From positions 1-64,000 of the forward strand of contig CALYLW010000976.1 of the NCBI GenBank assembly GCA_944989445.1: a stretch of 64,000 nucleotides of DNA. The letters are read 5' to 3'. The notes beneath the pieces were generated by a model, which was given only the letters and a program-made list of their open reading frames with translations, made no database searches and was not told the origin of the DNA. Position 1 is the first letter of the stretch. Every line of letters starts with the position of its first letter. Source of the DNA: Ampullaceana balthica. Lineage: Eukaryota > Mollusca > Gastropoda > Lymnaeidae. The position numbers were made by a program, and so were the translations under genes. Shown here one piece after another: positions 34,771 through 47,431 of this stretch.

Positions 34771-37189
34771 GAAAATATATTTTCCATGTCCTGATAGTTT
34801 ATTTTAATGATTTTTTTGCTAAATCTTCTAACAATGGGAAATTCTGGGTTATTCAATAAAACTAAATTGCTATATATAGCATTGAGAAGAAACATCCAGT
34901 CTCTAGTGCTATTCAAGACAAACACTGGACTGGTGTCTGCTCCCACATAGGGCAGTAAGTCAACCTCTGGTCTAGTAAACCAGGATGTCACTACAGGTAA
35001 TGCTGAGAGCTACCCATCCCTACCAAGGACAGTCTGGTGACTGGAGCATGCTTTCAAAGGGAGGTGAGAATAGACACAGTTTTCTTCAATCCCTGATAGC
35101 CTTGATTTTGATGTACACTCTGCTTGAGTATCAGAAACATTGGCAAACCTCATACAACTGAGTCAGAATGAATGAATGCTTTCTCCTCTATAGCGCTATT
35201 ACTATGTCCATGCTAGACGAGCATGCTATTTACACTTTGATGTTTAAATACTCAGTCAAATGAAAGCGTCATTACTTTTTTCTTTGTTTTCAAACATTTT
35301 GAAGAATGTTCCACACTCTTGGTGCCGCCGATTCAAAAGACCTCACGCCAAGGGACTTCCTCCTGTGTCCATCCACACCGGGAACTTTCAGAAGGGACTG
35401 CGTAGAAAATTGCAGTCCCTCTAGAGGTCCCATGTTCCTATGTTAATTCCTTCAAATACTGCGGCACTGATCCTTTCACTTTCATACAACCATAAGATAG
35501 TGACACAATATTGGGGTCTATTCCTTCAGCCATAGATACCTAAGTGTTGATGTAGTCTGACCTCAGCCACAGGAAGCCGTAGATACCTAAGTGTTGGTTT
35601 AATGTGGTCTGACTTTCTCATCCTACATACAATCCATGCTGCCTCGTTTTGTACTTTCTGGAGTCTCTGCAGTTGGTTTCGAGACAACCCCCCGCAGACG
35701 ACCACTCATGTAGTAAAAGCATGGATCGTGGGCCCTTAACATATAAAATATAGAAGAAGAAGAAACTCGCACCATGAGAAACATCCTGTTAGCACATTCC
35801 AAAGTTAAAACGCACTATAACGCACCACAACAAAACAACGAAATCTCTGCGGCCGGTGACTTCCGGGAGTAAAACAACTTTTTGAAGTGGTGCGTCATCA
35901 GATTATTGTAAGCGTGTTTATAAAGTGTTGTTGTCATGTAACAGGGACAAACAGATGAGCAAATCTGATAACCTAAGCACCCCACTGTACCCCACACTCA
36001 ATACTTCAGTATGGTTGCGTGTAATTTATGGGGAACTGATAAGTTAAATCATTAATATTAAACCTTGAAACACTGGAGGATAGAAATAGGAGAACAAAGA
36101 CTTCAAAGAACAACAGACGTTAGTAATCGTAATAGTAGTAACAAAGACTGCCTTTAACTTTAATTCAAACTTGGAAATACATCTCAAAGATAACTTAATG
36201 CACCCCTCGGATAGACACAGGGTTAAAAACAATTTTGCAGGGACAAACACATACACATTCTCGTTCGTCCCGTCTTGAAATCGAGCGTGGAATGGGTTGT
36301 AAGGAAACTAACATTCTACCAATGTTTAAAAACTTGAATGAAAAATGCAAGACTAGAAATAAACCATGGATAAGCGTAGGTTGCAATTATCGTCTGTATA
36401 CAAGGAGCGTCTGTAACAGATAAGATAGGACAGTGGTCCCCAACCTTTTTTGGGTGGCGACCCATTTTTATATAAGCCATGTGACCCGCGACCCCAATGA
36501 AATTTAAATAAGTCATTTTCAATATAGTTTTTTTTTACAAAATAGAGCGAATTTTCATTATAATTAATATTTTTTAGTCTACAGTTGGCGACCCACAGGT
36601 TGGGAACCGCTGATATAGTTTAAGAAATATTCGCATTTCCACAAGTCAGATTTTAACTACCTGGGCTATCGTAATTATACCAGCCGTTATAACTTGCGCT
36701 TTTTCGGAATGTCGATATTATTAGATACAAATTATAATTTTAAGCAAGTCACATCAATTTTATTTCCCGATAATTTTTTTGTTGTTGTTTGTGTGTGTTT
36801 AAATTGTGCATATTGAAAATGCAAGAGGAGGTTATATAATATTAATATATAATATGTCCCTAGACAAAATTTAAGAATAGATAAGCGTATACCAAACGTA
36901 ACCAATAACAGTGTGACGTCATCAGAACACAATAACAGTCTTATGGTGACATTAACAAGGTGTACAAATTAAGAAATTTGAGTCAATTAGGTTCTCACGT
37001 TATCACGAGCCGCATGCATGTCCTTATATCTCTGAAATATCCTCGCTCTCCAAGTACATTGTGAATAAGAGAGAGAGCTCACCTAAAGAAATACATTTAC
37101 ACCTACATCACTACATGTATTACTTAAAAACTGGGTTGTTCTGGGGCGCCTACGGCGCCCACTTTTTTCAAAAGCCCAAGTAACTTACG
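34771..37189. other. Intergenic, no gene recognised
   Basis: No conserved coding sequence seen. It contains the short hAT-like MITE at 36431-36612 and a duplicated tagatacctaagtgttg motif near 35530-35600. The stretch 35280-35750 reads like the eroded remains of a transposon on the minus strand, but I cannot place it in a family. Confidence 0.4.
36431..36612. mobile_element. hAT-like MITE (short)
   Basis: About 180 bp with inverted ends CAGTGGTCCCCAACC and GGTTGGGAACCGCTG and internal inverted GGCGACCCA segments. The flanks (agatagga, atatagtt) match only partly, so the target duplication has decayed. Such ends are widespread among animal hAT MITEs. Confidence 0.7.
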
Positions 37190-39442
37190 TGAATGTTATT
37201 GCATGCGTTCAAATCAGTGTGTCCGACAACAAACAATTGGTATGTGAATGTTCGAATCTGTGTGTCCGACAACCAACAATTGGTATGTGAATGTTCGAAT
37301 CTGTGTGTCCGACAACCAACAATTGGTATGTGAATGTTCGAATCAGTGTGTCCGACAACCAAAAATTGGTATGTGAATGTTCGAATCAGTGTGTCCGACA
37401 ACCAAAAATTGGTATGTGAATGTTCGAATCAGTGTGTCCGACAACCAAAAATTGGTATGTGAATGTTCGAATCAGTGTGTCCGACAACCAAAAATTGGTA
37501 TGTGAATGTTCGAATCAGTGTGTCCGACAACCAAAAATTGGTATGTGAATGTTCGAATCAGTGTGTCCGACAACCAAAAATTGGTATGTGAATGTTCGAA
37601 TCAGTGTGTCCGACAACCACAAATTGGTATGTGAATGTTCGAATCAGTGTGTCCGACAACCAACAATTGGTATGTGAATGTTCGAATCAGTGTGTCCGAC
37701 AACCAACAATTGGTATGTGAATGTTCGAATCAGTGTGTCCGACAACCAACAATTGGTATGTGAATGTTCGAATCAGTGTGTCCGACAACCAAAAATTGGT
37801 ATGTGAATGTTCGAATCATGTGTCCGACAACCAAAAATTGGTATGTGAATGTTCGAATCAGTGTGTCCGACAACCAAAAATTGGTATGTGAATGTTCGAA
37901 TCAGTGTGTCCGACAACCAAAAATTGGTATGTGAATGTTCGAATCAGTGTGTCCGACAACCAAAAATTGGTATGTGAATGTTCGAATCAGTGTGTCCGAC
38001 AACCAAAAATTGGTATGTGAATGTTCGAATCAGTGTGTCCGACAACCAAAAATTGGTATGTGAATGTTCGAATCAGTGTGTCCGACAACCAAAAATTGGT
38101 ATGTGAATGTTCGAATCAGTGTGTCCGACAACCAACAATTGGTATGTGAATGTTCGAATCAGTGTGTCCGACAACCAAAAATTGGTATGTGAATGTTCGA
38201 ATCAGTGTGTCCGACAACCAAAAATTGGTATGTGAATGTTCGAATCAGTGTGTCCGACAACCACAAATTGGTATGTGAATGTTCGAATCAGTGTGTCCGA
38301 CAACCAACAATTGGTATGTGAATGTTCGAATCAGTGTGTCCGACAACCAAAAATTGGTATGTGAATGTTCGAATCAGTGTGTCCGACAACCAAAAATTGG
38401 TATGTGAATGTTCGAATCAGTGTGTCCGACAACCAAAAATTGGTATGTGAATGTTCGAATCAGTGTGTCCGACAACCACAAATTGGTATGTGAATGTTCG
38501 AATCAGTGTGTCCGACAACCAACAATTGGTATGTGAATGTTCGAATCAGTGTGTCCGACAACCAACAATTGGTATGTGAATGTTCGAATCAGTGTGTCCG
38601 ACAACCAACAATTGGTATGTGAATGTTCGAATCAGTGTGTCCGACAACCAAAAATTGGTATGTGAATGTTCGAATCAGTGTGTCCGACAACCAAAAATTG
38701 GTATGTGAATGTTCGAATCAGTGTGTCCGACAACCACAAATTGGTATGTGAATGTTCGAATCAGTGTGTCCGACAACCAAAAATTGGTATGTGAATGTTC
38801 GAATCAGTGTGTCCGACAACCACAAATTGGTATGTGAATGTTCGAATCAGTGTGTCCGACAACCAAAAATTGGTATGTGAATGTTCGAATCAGTGTGTCC
38901 GACAACCAAAAATTGGTATGTGAATGTTCGAATCAGTGTGTCCGACAACCAAAAATTGGTATGTGAATGTTCGAATCAGTGTGTCCGACAACCAAAAATT
39001 GGTATGTGAATGTTCGAATCAGTGTGTCCGACAACCAAAAATTGGTATGTGAATGTTCGAATCAGTGTGTCCGACAACCAAAAATTGGTATGTGAATGTT
39101 CGAATCAGTGTGTCCGACAACCAAAAATTGGTATGTGAATGTTCGAATCAGTGTGTCCGACAACCAAAAATTGGTATTTGAATGTTCGAATCAGTGTGTC
39201 CAACAACCACAAATTGGTATGTGAATGTTCGAATCAGTGTGTCCGACAACCAACAATTGGTATGTGAATGTTCGAATCAGTGTGTCAGACTACCAAAAAT
39301 TGGTATGTGAATGTTCGAATCAGTGTGTCAGACTACCAAAAATTGGTATGTGAATGTTCGAATCAGTGTGTCAGACTACCAAAAATTGGTATGTGAATGT
39401 TCGAATCAGTGTGTCCGACAACCAAAAATTGGTATGTGAATG
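37190..39442. repeat. 43-bp minisatellite, about 52 copies
   Basis: Unit ttggtatgtgaatgttcgaa + tcagtgtgtccgacaaccaaaaa, with caaaaa/caacaa/cacaaa variants. Intergenic between NUP188 and the IF1 gene. A perfect hairpin gggcgcc-tac-ggcgccc (37144-37160) lies 30 bp before it. Confidence 0.96.
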
Positions 39443-39737
39443 AGTTAAATAAAAAGAATGAATACTTAAATTTTAGTTCATTAGAATGATTTATACATCG
39501 TTCCCTTTTCCAAAATTAAAATATAAGCTCAAACAATGACGTCATATAATATTTTACGGCAAGAAACACCACACGTTCTGTTGATCTCGAAACCAAAATG
39601 ATTATGATTTTACGTCTGTATTTTCAAATTTTTTTTAAAAATATGCTGAATATGTCCCTTAGCGTTACAGAATGAGTGACCTGGGCTTTTATATTATTTA
39701 TTGTTATGATGAGAGGACCAACACGTACAGATCTCAC

Positions 39738-40092
39738 CATCTAAACACATCTTCACCATCTAAACACATCTTCACCATCTAAACACATCTTCACCATCTA
39801 AACACATCTCACCATCTAAACACATCTTCACCATCTAAACACATCTTCACCATCTAAACACATCTCACCATCTAAACACATCTCACCATCTAAACACATC
39901 TCACCATCTAAACACATCTTCACCATCTAAACACATCTCACCATCTAAACACATCTCACCATCTAAACACATCTCACCATCTAAAGCCATCTTCACCATC
40001 TAAACACATCTTCACCATCTAAACACATCTTCACCATCTAAACACATCTTCACCATCTAAACACATCTTCACCATCTAAACACATCTTTGTC
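39738..40092. repeat. 18/20-bp minisatellite, about 18 copies, upstream of IF1
   Basis: Unit caccatctaaacacatctt, with a shorter form lacking tt. It ends about 50 bp before the IF1 start codon and therefore occupies the proximal promoter or 5' UTR. Confidence 0.93.
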
Positions 40093-40141
40093 AGCCAACA
40101 TCACAGCTTGAATGTCCGCTCGCTGAGAGCCAAAAGGAACC

Positions 40142-42673
40142 ATGTCCAGACAGCTGCACTTGGCAAGGTCACTGCTGACCAACATGAAATCGGCCCAAGG
40201 CCTCACGTGGCGTGCGGGTCATTTGGCCAACCAGAGGCGGGGCTACTCGGGCACCCCAGGTGATGGCTCGGGCAAGGGCGGCGGCAGCGGTGGTGCCATT
40301 AGAAGTGCCGGAGGTGGCATGGGGAAACGAGCGGTAGGTTTTTATGTCATTAGTGTAGCCAAACTGGCAAGCAAGTTTCTAATAAATCGTTACAGCAGCC
40401 GGGGCATCCAGAGAGAAAGAAATAAGTTTAACAATAAGTTCAAGTTAAAGTTGGGGTGGGTTTTTAAATCCTTGACATTAACCCATGGCGTCTGCTTGAT
40501 TGTTTGATGCCTTGCTTGATTGCCGAATAAAAACTTTGATCAATTTTAACCCACTTCCTCGTATGCTAGCGAGCTGAAATTTTCAGGCAGACTTGTGCCG
40601 AAGATAAAAATGATATATTAAAATTTCAGATCGATCGAATGTACTGTAATTAAATTAATAATTTTTAGATTTTCTCTTTTTATCTCTATGTATACTTTTG
40701 TGCTAGAGTGTCACGGTGCGTATTATATTGAACAACCTTTTTAATATTTTCCTATCGCGCGGAGCGGTGCGTATTATATTGACGATGCTTTTTTAAAATA
40801 TATTCCCAATCTGTAAATGCTAGTACAAAATAATTGCTAGTCTGTCTCGCGGTGCGCACTATATTAAACATGTTTTTATAACCCTTTTCCCGTGATCAAA
40901 TCGAGCTGAAATTTAACAGGCAGACTGTAGAAGTTTCGTCACGGTTTAATCACTTTTTCTTCAAACTCATTTGTTCAGATTTTCTAATTATGCATATTCT
41001 TTGATGAACGAATTTAACTTTTACACTTCCACCTCTTTAAAAAAGTTATAAGTTCCACACTCGGGGACAGAATCAACAATCGTTTGACTGTACCACATTT
41101 TGACGTCATGTTCTCTGTAGGCCACTCAAGAGGAGAAATATTTCCACGATGAAGAGCTGCGTCAGCTGAAGAAGATGAAAGACAAAATGCTGGAGAATTA
41201 CAGGATGGAGATGAGCTATCGCGAGAAGCAGCTGCTGGCTCACAAGGACAAGCTGATGATGTACCAGGAGCAGCTTAAGAAGTGAGTTGCAATGATCTTC
41301 TGCGTAGAAGGAGCGTCTCGTACACCAGCGGGGGTCATGGCGTAACTAGAGGGGGTTAGGGGGCTTGGTCCAGCTTGCCATGGATTTAAACTCTGAAATA
41401 AATGTGTATCGGAGAAAGGGTACATGGATATAAGTATAAATAATTATTAAAAGAAAAAAAACAATGTTTAGGTTGGAAAGATGTGCTGGAATATTTCAGA
41501 AAATGCAAAAGGCCAAGGCTAGTTTTATGACAGGGGGACATGACTGGTTTATATTTTTACACATTTTTTTTCAAACATTTCGGTCAATAAAAATCTTGTC
41601 ATGTATTTAAAACTTAATTAAATCAACTAAGTATTAAAATACATGCTGGGCAATGTTCTACGTAAGAATTACTCTGTAAAAATTACGCTACACTAAAGAA
41701 AATAAAACCTTTTCGATACTTGGTCTAAATGAGTTGCCACTTATGGGATTCTTTTTTTAAATCCCTTATATTAACTTCGCAGCCGTCTCTCTCATCATCT
41801 CTCTCATCATCTCTCTCTCTCTGTCTGTCTTGGGCTCGGCGGGCGGAAAAACAGAAGTCAAAAATGACCCACTTCCCATGATCCGATCGAACTGAAATTT
41901 GGCACACGGACCCGTCTGACCTAACAATGCATCGTATCAAAATTTCAGATCGATCGAACGTACCGTAATTAAATTAATGCATTTTTAGTTTATCCTTATA
42001 TGAGGTATGTAATTTAAATTCACGTTTTTTTTGTTGTTTTTTTTCTTCCAATTTCACGTGAGTTTGAGTTGACGCCGACCGTCGAGCCGACACCCCCTCA
42101 CGTTCCACCCCCATTTATTAAAGACAAGGGACATCACTCGGTGTCAGTCTGTCAATGTTTTTCCCCATCTCCCCCTCCCCCCCCCTCCCCCCTCCCACCC
42201 ACCCCTCCCCCTCCCACCCACACCTCCCCCCCACCCACACCTCCCCCCCCCAGGGTTATGAAGCAAACTTGAGTTAAGACTGATTCAGTCTGTAAATGTT
42301 TGAAAATAATCAATACTGTTAGTTATGTCTCATATATAAGGGATTTATAGTCAAAAACTTTGTTTTTACGGGTTTGTTTTATTTATTTTTTTATGTCATT
42401 GACATGATTTTTGCTTTCAATATTTCGCAATGTAAATTATTATTTAGACAATTAATATATGGTTTAAAAGGATGGGACTTTAATATATCAATGAATTAAA
42501 AGACAATGTACGTATTCAAGTGATTTCTTGTTGAACATATTATCGCTGTTCTCATTAGGGATGGCGCGAAGGACTCGATCAAAGAGAGTATTGTTGAGCA
42601 CGAGCAAGGAGTGAGGAAAGAAGAGGCTGCCATTAAGGACATACAAGAAATGATGAAGAAATTGGAGCAGTAA
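40142..42673 (+). CDS. ATP5IF1: Mitochondrial ATP synthase inhibitor factor 1 (IF1)
   Basis: IF1 blocks ATP hydrolysis by the mitochondrial F1 ATPase when the proton gradient fails. Three exons: 40142-40333, 41121-41281, 42559-42673 (155 aa). Residues 1-37 form a basic, acid-free presequence with a likely cleavage motif RGY|S. A Gly-rich stretch is followed by AIRSAGGGMGKR, matching human SIREAGGAFGKR, then TQEEKYFHDEELRQLKKMKD, matching the inhibitory helix (human EERYF kept). The rest is a charged coiled coil, as in the dimerisation region. Odd points: it is about 50 residues longer than the human form, with the extra helix from exon 3, and the human His pair of KKHHEEE is replaced by KKMKDKM. 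Start: the first ATG after about 40 bp of non-repetitive leader. AATAAA signals lie at 43330 and 43478. Both introns hold MITE copies. Confidence 0.93.
40466..40930. mobile_element. MITE family A, copy 3 (incomplete)
   Basis: The left end aaatccttgacattaaccca is followed by the same gcgtctgcttg, gctagcgagctgaaatttt and atttcagatcgatcgaatgt segments as copy 1. The right inverted end is not visible, and a second gagctgaaattt block near 40900 suggests a fused or rearranged copy. It lies in intron 1 of the IF1 gene. Confidence 0.55.
41759..42346. mobile_element. MITE family A, copy 4
   Basis: Left end AAATCCCTTATATTA, right end ATATAAGGGATTT, followed by atagtcaaaaactttgtttt. The inside has a (tctc)n run, the core aaatttcagatcgatcgaac and a long C-rich tract (about 42168-42252). 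It lies in intron 2 of the IF1 gene. Confidence 0.75.
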
Positions 42674-45186
42674 CAAAAGAGTTGATTCCCCTTTTTTAAA
42701 TCTTATGTCTACCGCAGTGGTTATCACCCTTTTTATTTCTTCCGTGTTAAAAGTTGCAGCACGAGTATTGCAGCGATCAGTGGGTTATTGTATATATATT
42801 TTTTTGGCCCGGGGTAACTCCAGTTGTTTCTACAAAATGTCCATTTCGTTGTTGCTAGTCGATATGAAACGTTGTGGGTTGCCAGGTCTTGGTAGGAGAT
42901 TCTAACATCTTATATTTTGTTTAATGATCGCCAGTGTTCAGAACAATGTATTTTATTCTGAGTTGCTAACATTAAACACAATTTTTGTTTTGAAAGAAAG
43001 TATTCAATAATTTTAAATTATACGACTATAACTATAGTTTTAAAAGTAATATTTCATTTTAGGTTTTCTTTTCTATTTTGTTGTTTACTGGGTTTATATT
43101 TGATGGAGAAAAAATGAAAGATTTAAGTTTTTAAAACAAGAAAAGATTACTAAAATTGTTAGTTAGGATACGATTGTATATAATATTATATGTAATTATT
43201 AAAAAACTAACTTGTGTCAAATTTTTTTAATTTATTTTTTTCTTTAAACTTGCGGATTTAATATCGATAAATTGTTAATTTTTGCTTTATTTAATTCAAA
43301 TGTTATATTGTGTTTATTTTAGTTAAGTTAATAAATAAAAGATCTTGAATATATTGAAAACAGCAACATCAACAAAAGCATCAATTAACAATGGTAAAGG
43401 TTTTGGTTATTTATTTGGTTGATTTAACTTTGTGAATATAAGAATGTCATGAAAAACAAAAATGACTCATTTGGTGCAATAAACTTCTATTGTCCCTTTA
43501 CAGAGTCATAGCCTTGTCGGTGTCGTTTTAAAAAAAAAGATATTAGGATAAAACTTATTCCCAAAAGATGTCGCATTATTTAGGGATGGCATTTAAAATC
43601 CAGAGAATTAGTGGTCGACACGAAGACGGCTTTCAAGTTTTCTACTTTATCAGGCAGATGACAAAAATAATCATTCTGTTTTATTTGGTCACGGATCCTT
43701 CTAGTGCATATATAAACTGCTCTGTGTGGGTGGCTCTGTGTGAGTGGCTCTTTATGGGTGGCTCTGGATTAGCCGTGACGACAAGGGCAGCGAGAGCTTG
43801 ATAATAACTTTATATGTGAATTGTTTGGGCGAAGACGCTCATTGGATGATTCAGTTTGTTGGGTTCGTGGTTAAGGTTTGGATTTGGTGGAATGTTGGTC
43901 GCTGCGCTAGAGACAATATTTTACTTAACCCTAGCCAAGAATAAACGCTGCAAGGCCAACAAATGAAGCTCTTAAACGTTAAGATAAACACACAAAAAAA
44001 ACAATCGGATACCCCTTCTTTGTGAGTGGCGTTGGTTTGGGGGGGGGAGTCGTCATTGTTAGACTATCGGTTCTGGTTTTGTTCACAACGTGACCTTGAC
44101 CTATCAGGCGCAATGATCGCAAGGGTATTCCATCTAACTGGGGTCACCAAATTATCTAAAATTAACTTGTGTAGAGATCAGAATCAGATGCTTCTATTAT
44201 TTGCATATCACAAGAATCATTACAACTGTTTTATCCAGATATTAAAAAAATTACATGAAAATAGTTGAAAACAAAATCCACATTCTTTCCCCTCAACAGT
44301 ACCCCACAGACACAAACAGTTTCACTGTACAAATGTGAGTGGAAAAAAAAACATCAAGAGACGCTCTTTTCTCGTGAACTGTCATCACGTTGTTCGTTCA
44401 TAGTTTTTATTTGCCAGCTTGCACACGACGGAATAATTATAAGAATAAATAATTAAATTTTCACATTTAACACTATATATAATTGGTCTAAGTTAAGTAT
44501 TCGTTCTATAATAAGAAAAAGTATGTCCCAGAAATTGTCACATAATAAAATTTCCCATTATACTATACTGACAGAATGAACCTTACGAATCTTATAATTC
44601 ACGGCTAAAGAGATTGTGGTTGATTTTTTTTCAAAAGCCACACACGAATTTTTGTTGTTGTTGTTGAATTCACCGTAAGAATTTACCTGGCCACTCAATA
44701 CACAAGGTTATATAAAGTGTGGAGCTTTTCTTCTCTTCTTATTGCTGCACAATTCACGTGACGATTGAGAGGCACACACTATGAGGGTATTCTAAATAAA
44801 TTAACACGGAATAGAGACCATGCGACTTTGTGACAACGTATGACAGCCATGGCGTGTGCTGTACTAGTCAGTAAATGCTGTTCATTTTATTATTTATTGG
44901 TTTAATCTTTCCTACATGGAAATAATGCGTTTACGGCTGTCTTTGTATAGGTATCATAGTTGCGCTCCTTACATACAATTGCCAATAGCATATAATGAAT
45001 AAAATGTTCCTAAAAGATGCCCTGATTTGACTTTTTTAAAAAGGAAAGTAGACATAACGACTTAATATTAGTTTACGTGATCCCTTTGTGAAAATTCCTT
45101 GTATGAAGTCCCACAATTTTAAGCATGTTATGTTAAAACATTGCTATTAAAACAACTTATGTTAAACATTCTCACAAGATATTTGG
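42674..45186. other. IF1 3' UTR and intergenic region
   Basis: AT-rich, with AATAAA signals at 43330-43335, 43334-43339 and 43478-43483. ORFs of 60-80 codons (for example 43568-43801) have no recognisable family or splice support. Nothing else is seen to 45186. Confidence 0.5.
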
Positions 45187-47431
45187 ATGTTTCCCAGGTC
45201 CTACATTCGAGGCAGACTTACAATGTCCTACGATGAACTTCGGGAGTCTCCTTTCAGAACCCGTGAACCTTACGAGTCATCCCTACTGACTCAAGCTTCA
45301 AACAAATCTAACCCGTCGCTAGGTGACACCAAACGAAGCAAGTCTAACACGTCGCTAGGCGACACCAAACGAAACAAAATGAAAGCCGGGCTTCTGACGT
45401 CTTCGCCGCCTTCCTCAATTTGTTCCAACACCACGAGAAAAAATCAACCTCCCACAAAACAGCTGATGCGATAAAAACCAAAGCGAATCGTTCGGATTTC
45501 ATATCGTCTGGCACGGAGAGTGATTCCAGCTTCGCAGGTGATTCCCATAAACCTGAAAAGGGACTTTCCAAATCGTGGTCTCATTTTCTCCACGATCCGT
45601 TTGGCGAGCTGAAAGACGGAGATGAAGAGGGGGATGACGTCATGTTCTACAACGAAAGTTATTTTGAAGACGATTACCTCCAAGATTACCACGATCAAGT
45701 TTTTGAGGTCACAGCGCAAACATGAGAAGCCCTACTCTGTCCGGGATCCGCATGGGCGTTTCCTCTCTGAAATGGAGCCCCCACTACGTCGCGGAAGAAA
45801 GTCAAGGGTCGTACATTGCATTCAGTAGGAACAGTGCCGCTAGAAAAGCATCGAGGAAGAAGCACTTCTCGACTTCCGACATTTCTACGGCGATCAAATT
45901 CACGAACATGTGCTCCGAAGAAACACAGACCGAGGAATCTTTTCTCGAGACCCCTATCGAGAGTTTGCTATCGTGTGACCCACATCTGGGCTTGAACATT
46001 GCCTTCGACTCGACTCTAGATGACAGCCACGACGACTTCTGTGAAGTTGGCGATGAAAGTGATAACAAAAAGTCCGAGAGCTCCTTGCCAATATTTGTTC
46101 CCGAGAGTTTTTACACAGCTCCTGGTATCAGCCGGGCAGACGATCATTACTTCTCTATGAGCGGCGCACAAATAACTGCAAATATCTGTTTGGAACCTCT
46201 GGCCCCATCTTCAAGTTCAGCGGTCAACGAAAACTTGGACCGTGGACTGAGCGGCTACTTCGACACGTTCTCTGACTGCCAGACGTCTGACAACAATGTT
46301 GAATGTTTTGCAACAGACCAAGGGGAATCATCGGGGGACGAAGTTTTTTCAAAATTCATTCCTGTGAACAGTCTCAACAAGTCAGCTCTTGACCTCATCC
46401 CTTCCCATCGTTCTCTGACACGGATAACAAAACCACGCCCAGTGTGGGACAGCTAGCCACGCCCCCAAACATGACAAAATCTCCAACACACAGGCGAAGT
46501 ACTGAGTCCGGCTATGACACTTGCGAGAGATCTGGGGGTCTTCTCAGTCGGGCGATGGCCCAACATCAAACACGCAAACAAATCCAGCGACGGAGCCACA
46601 TCCTACATCGTCGCCAACCACATCTACATCGTCGCCAACCACATCTACATCGTCGCCAACCACATCTACATCGTCGCCAACCACATCTCCCTCAGATGTG
46701 GACGAGTTTGATGGCGTCCAGTCCCCAGAACTGGACAGTAGCATAAATTATAATACTTGTCCAGACGTCAAAGTTTCTCCACAAAATAAATCGATCTCTT
46801 TTATTCGGGAGTCAAGTTCTGTTGGTCTTGACCAAAAGGAAACCTCGAAGGAACCTGTTGAAAACAACAATGCAGGCGTGATCGTTCTATACCAATGACG
46901 TGCAGTATACTGCCGACGCTTGTCACGACTGTAGAAGTTGGTCCCACGATCACAAAGCCGTTTACAGATGTTGAAACAGACGTGTCACGTCATCACTCTC
47001 TGGACTACATGTCCACTGGAGGCTACGAGGCACCTCATAACAATAACGCTATTCAAACTTTGATCAATCCACATCCAACATTTATCAATCCACACAACCC
47101 CTATGATTGTATATCCTCGCCCCAAACTAAAACTCTAGAACCACTGTCCACCAGCTCTCCCCTTCACCGGAGTAAACCTCCACCCGAAACTCATCGCTTC
47201 GCGTCACCACGTTTTGTGTCTCCGGTAAGACGCAATCTCTCAGCGACTCCAACCAGCCTCCTGTGCCCTAGGCGGATGCGGCGTAGAAAAACTCGTGACG
47301 TGAGTTCCTTGAGGTCAAGCCCTCGAATCTCCGGGTGTAGCAGCATGAGCAACGAGTTCAGGCTGACCGACGGCAGCAGCGATGAGGAGATAGAAGTGAT
47401 CAGTCCTGCGAGTCGTGACTACATCTCCTGA
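45187..47431 (+). pseudogene. Frame-broken Ser/acidic-rich 5' part of a BACK-domain gene
   Basis: A nearly gap-free run of coding-like sequence that changes frame about seven times. Open segments: 45187-45474; about 45345-45725; about 45690-45828; 45722-46456; 46444-46746; 46521-46898; 46895-47431. Together they look like one long disordered, Ser/Thr/Asp-rich polypeptide, with SNPSLGDTKR/SNTSLGDTKR repeats at the start and a 21-bp coding repeat near 46600-46690. The ATG at 45187 could start it, but TTTCCCAG at 45190-45197 could also be an acceptor. Reading frame returns to the starting frame at 47419, so the shifts sum to zero. It could be a decaying gene, assembly indels, or (less likely) recoding. 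No intron pattern explains the switches. Confidence 0.55.

Noticed and set aside
41795..42255. Pyrimidine-rich tract as a promoter element of IF1
   Set aside because: It lies inside MITE family A, as the reverse copies at 62.5 and 63.0 kb also show such a tract.
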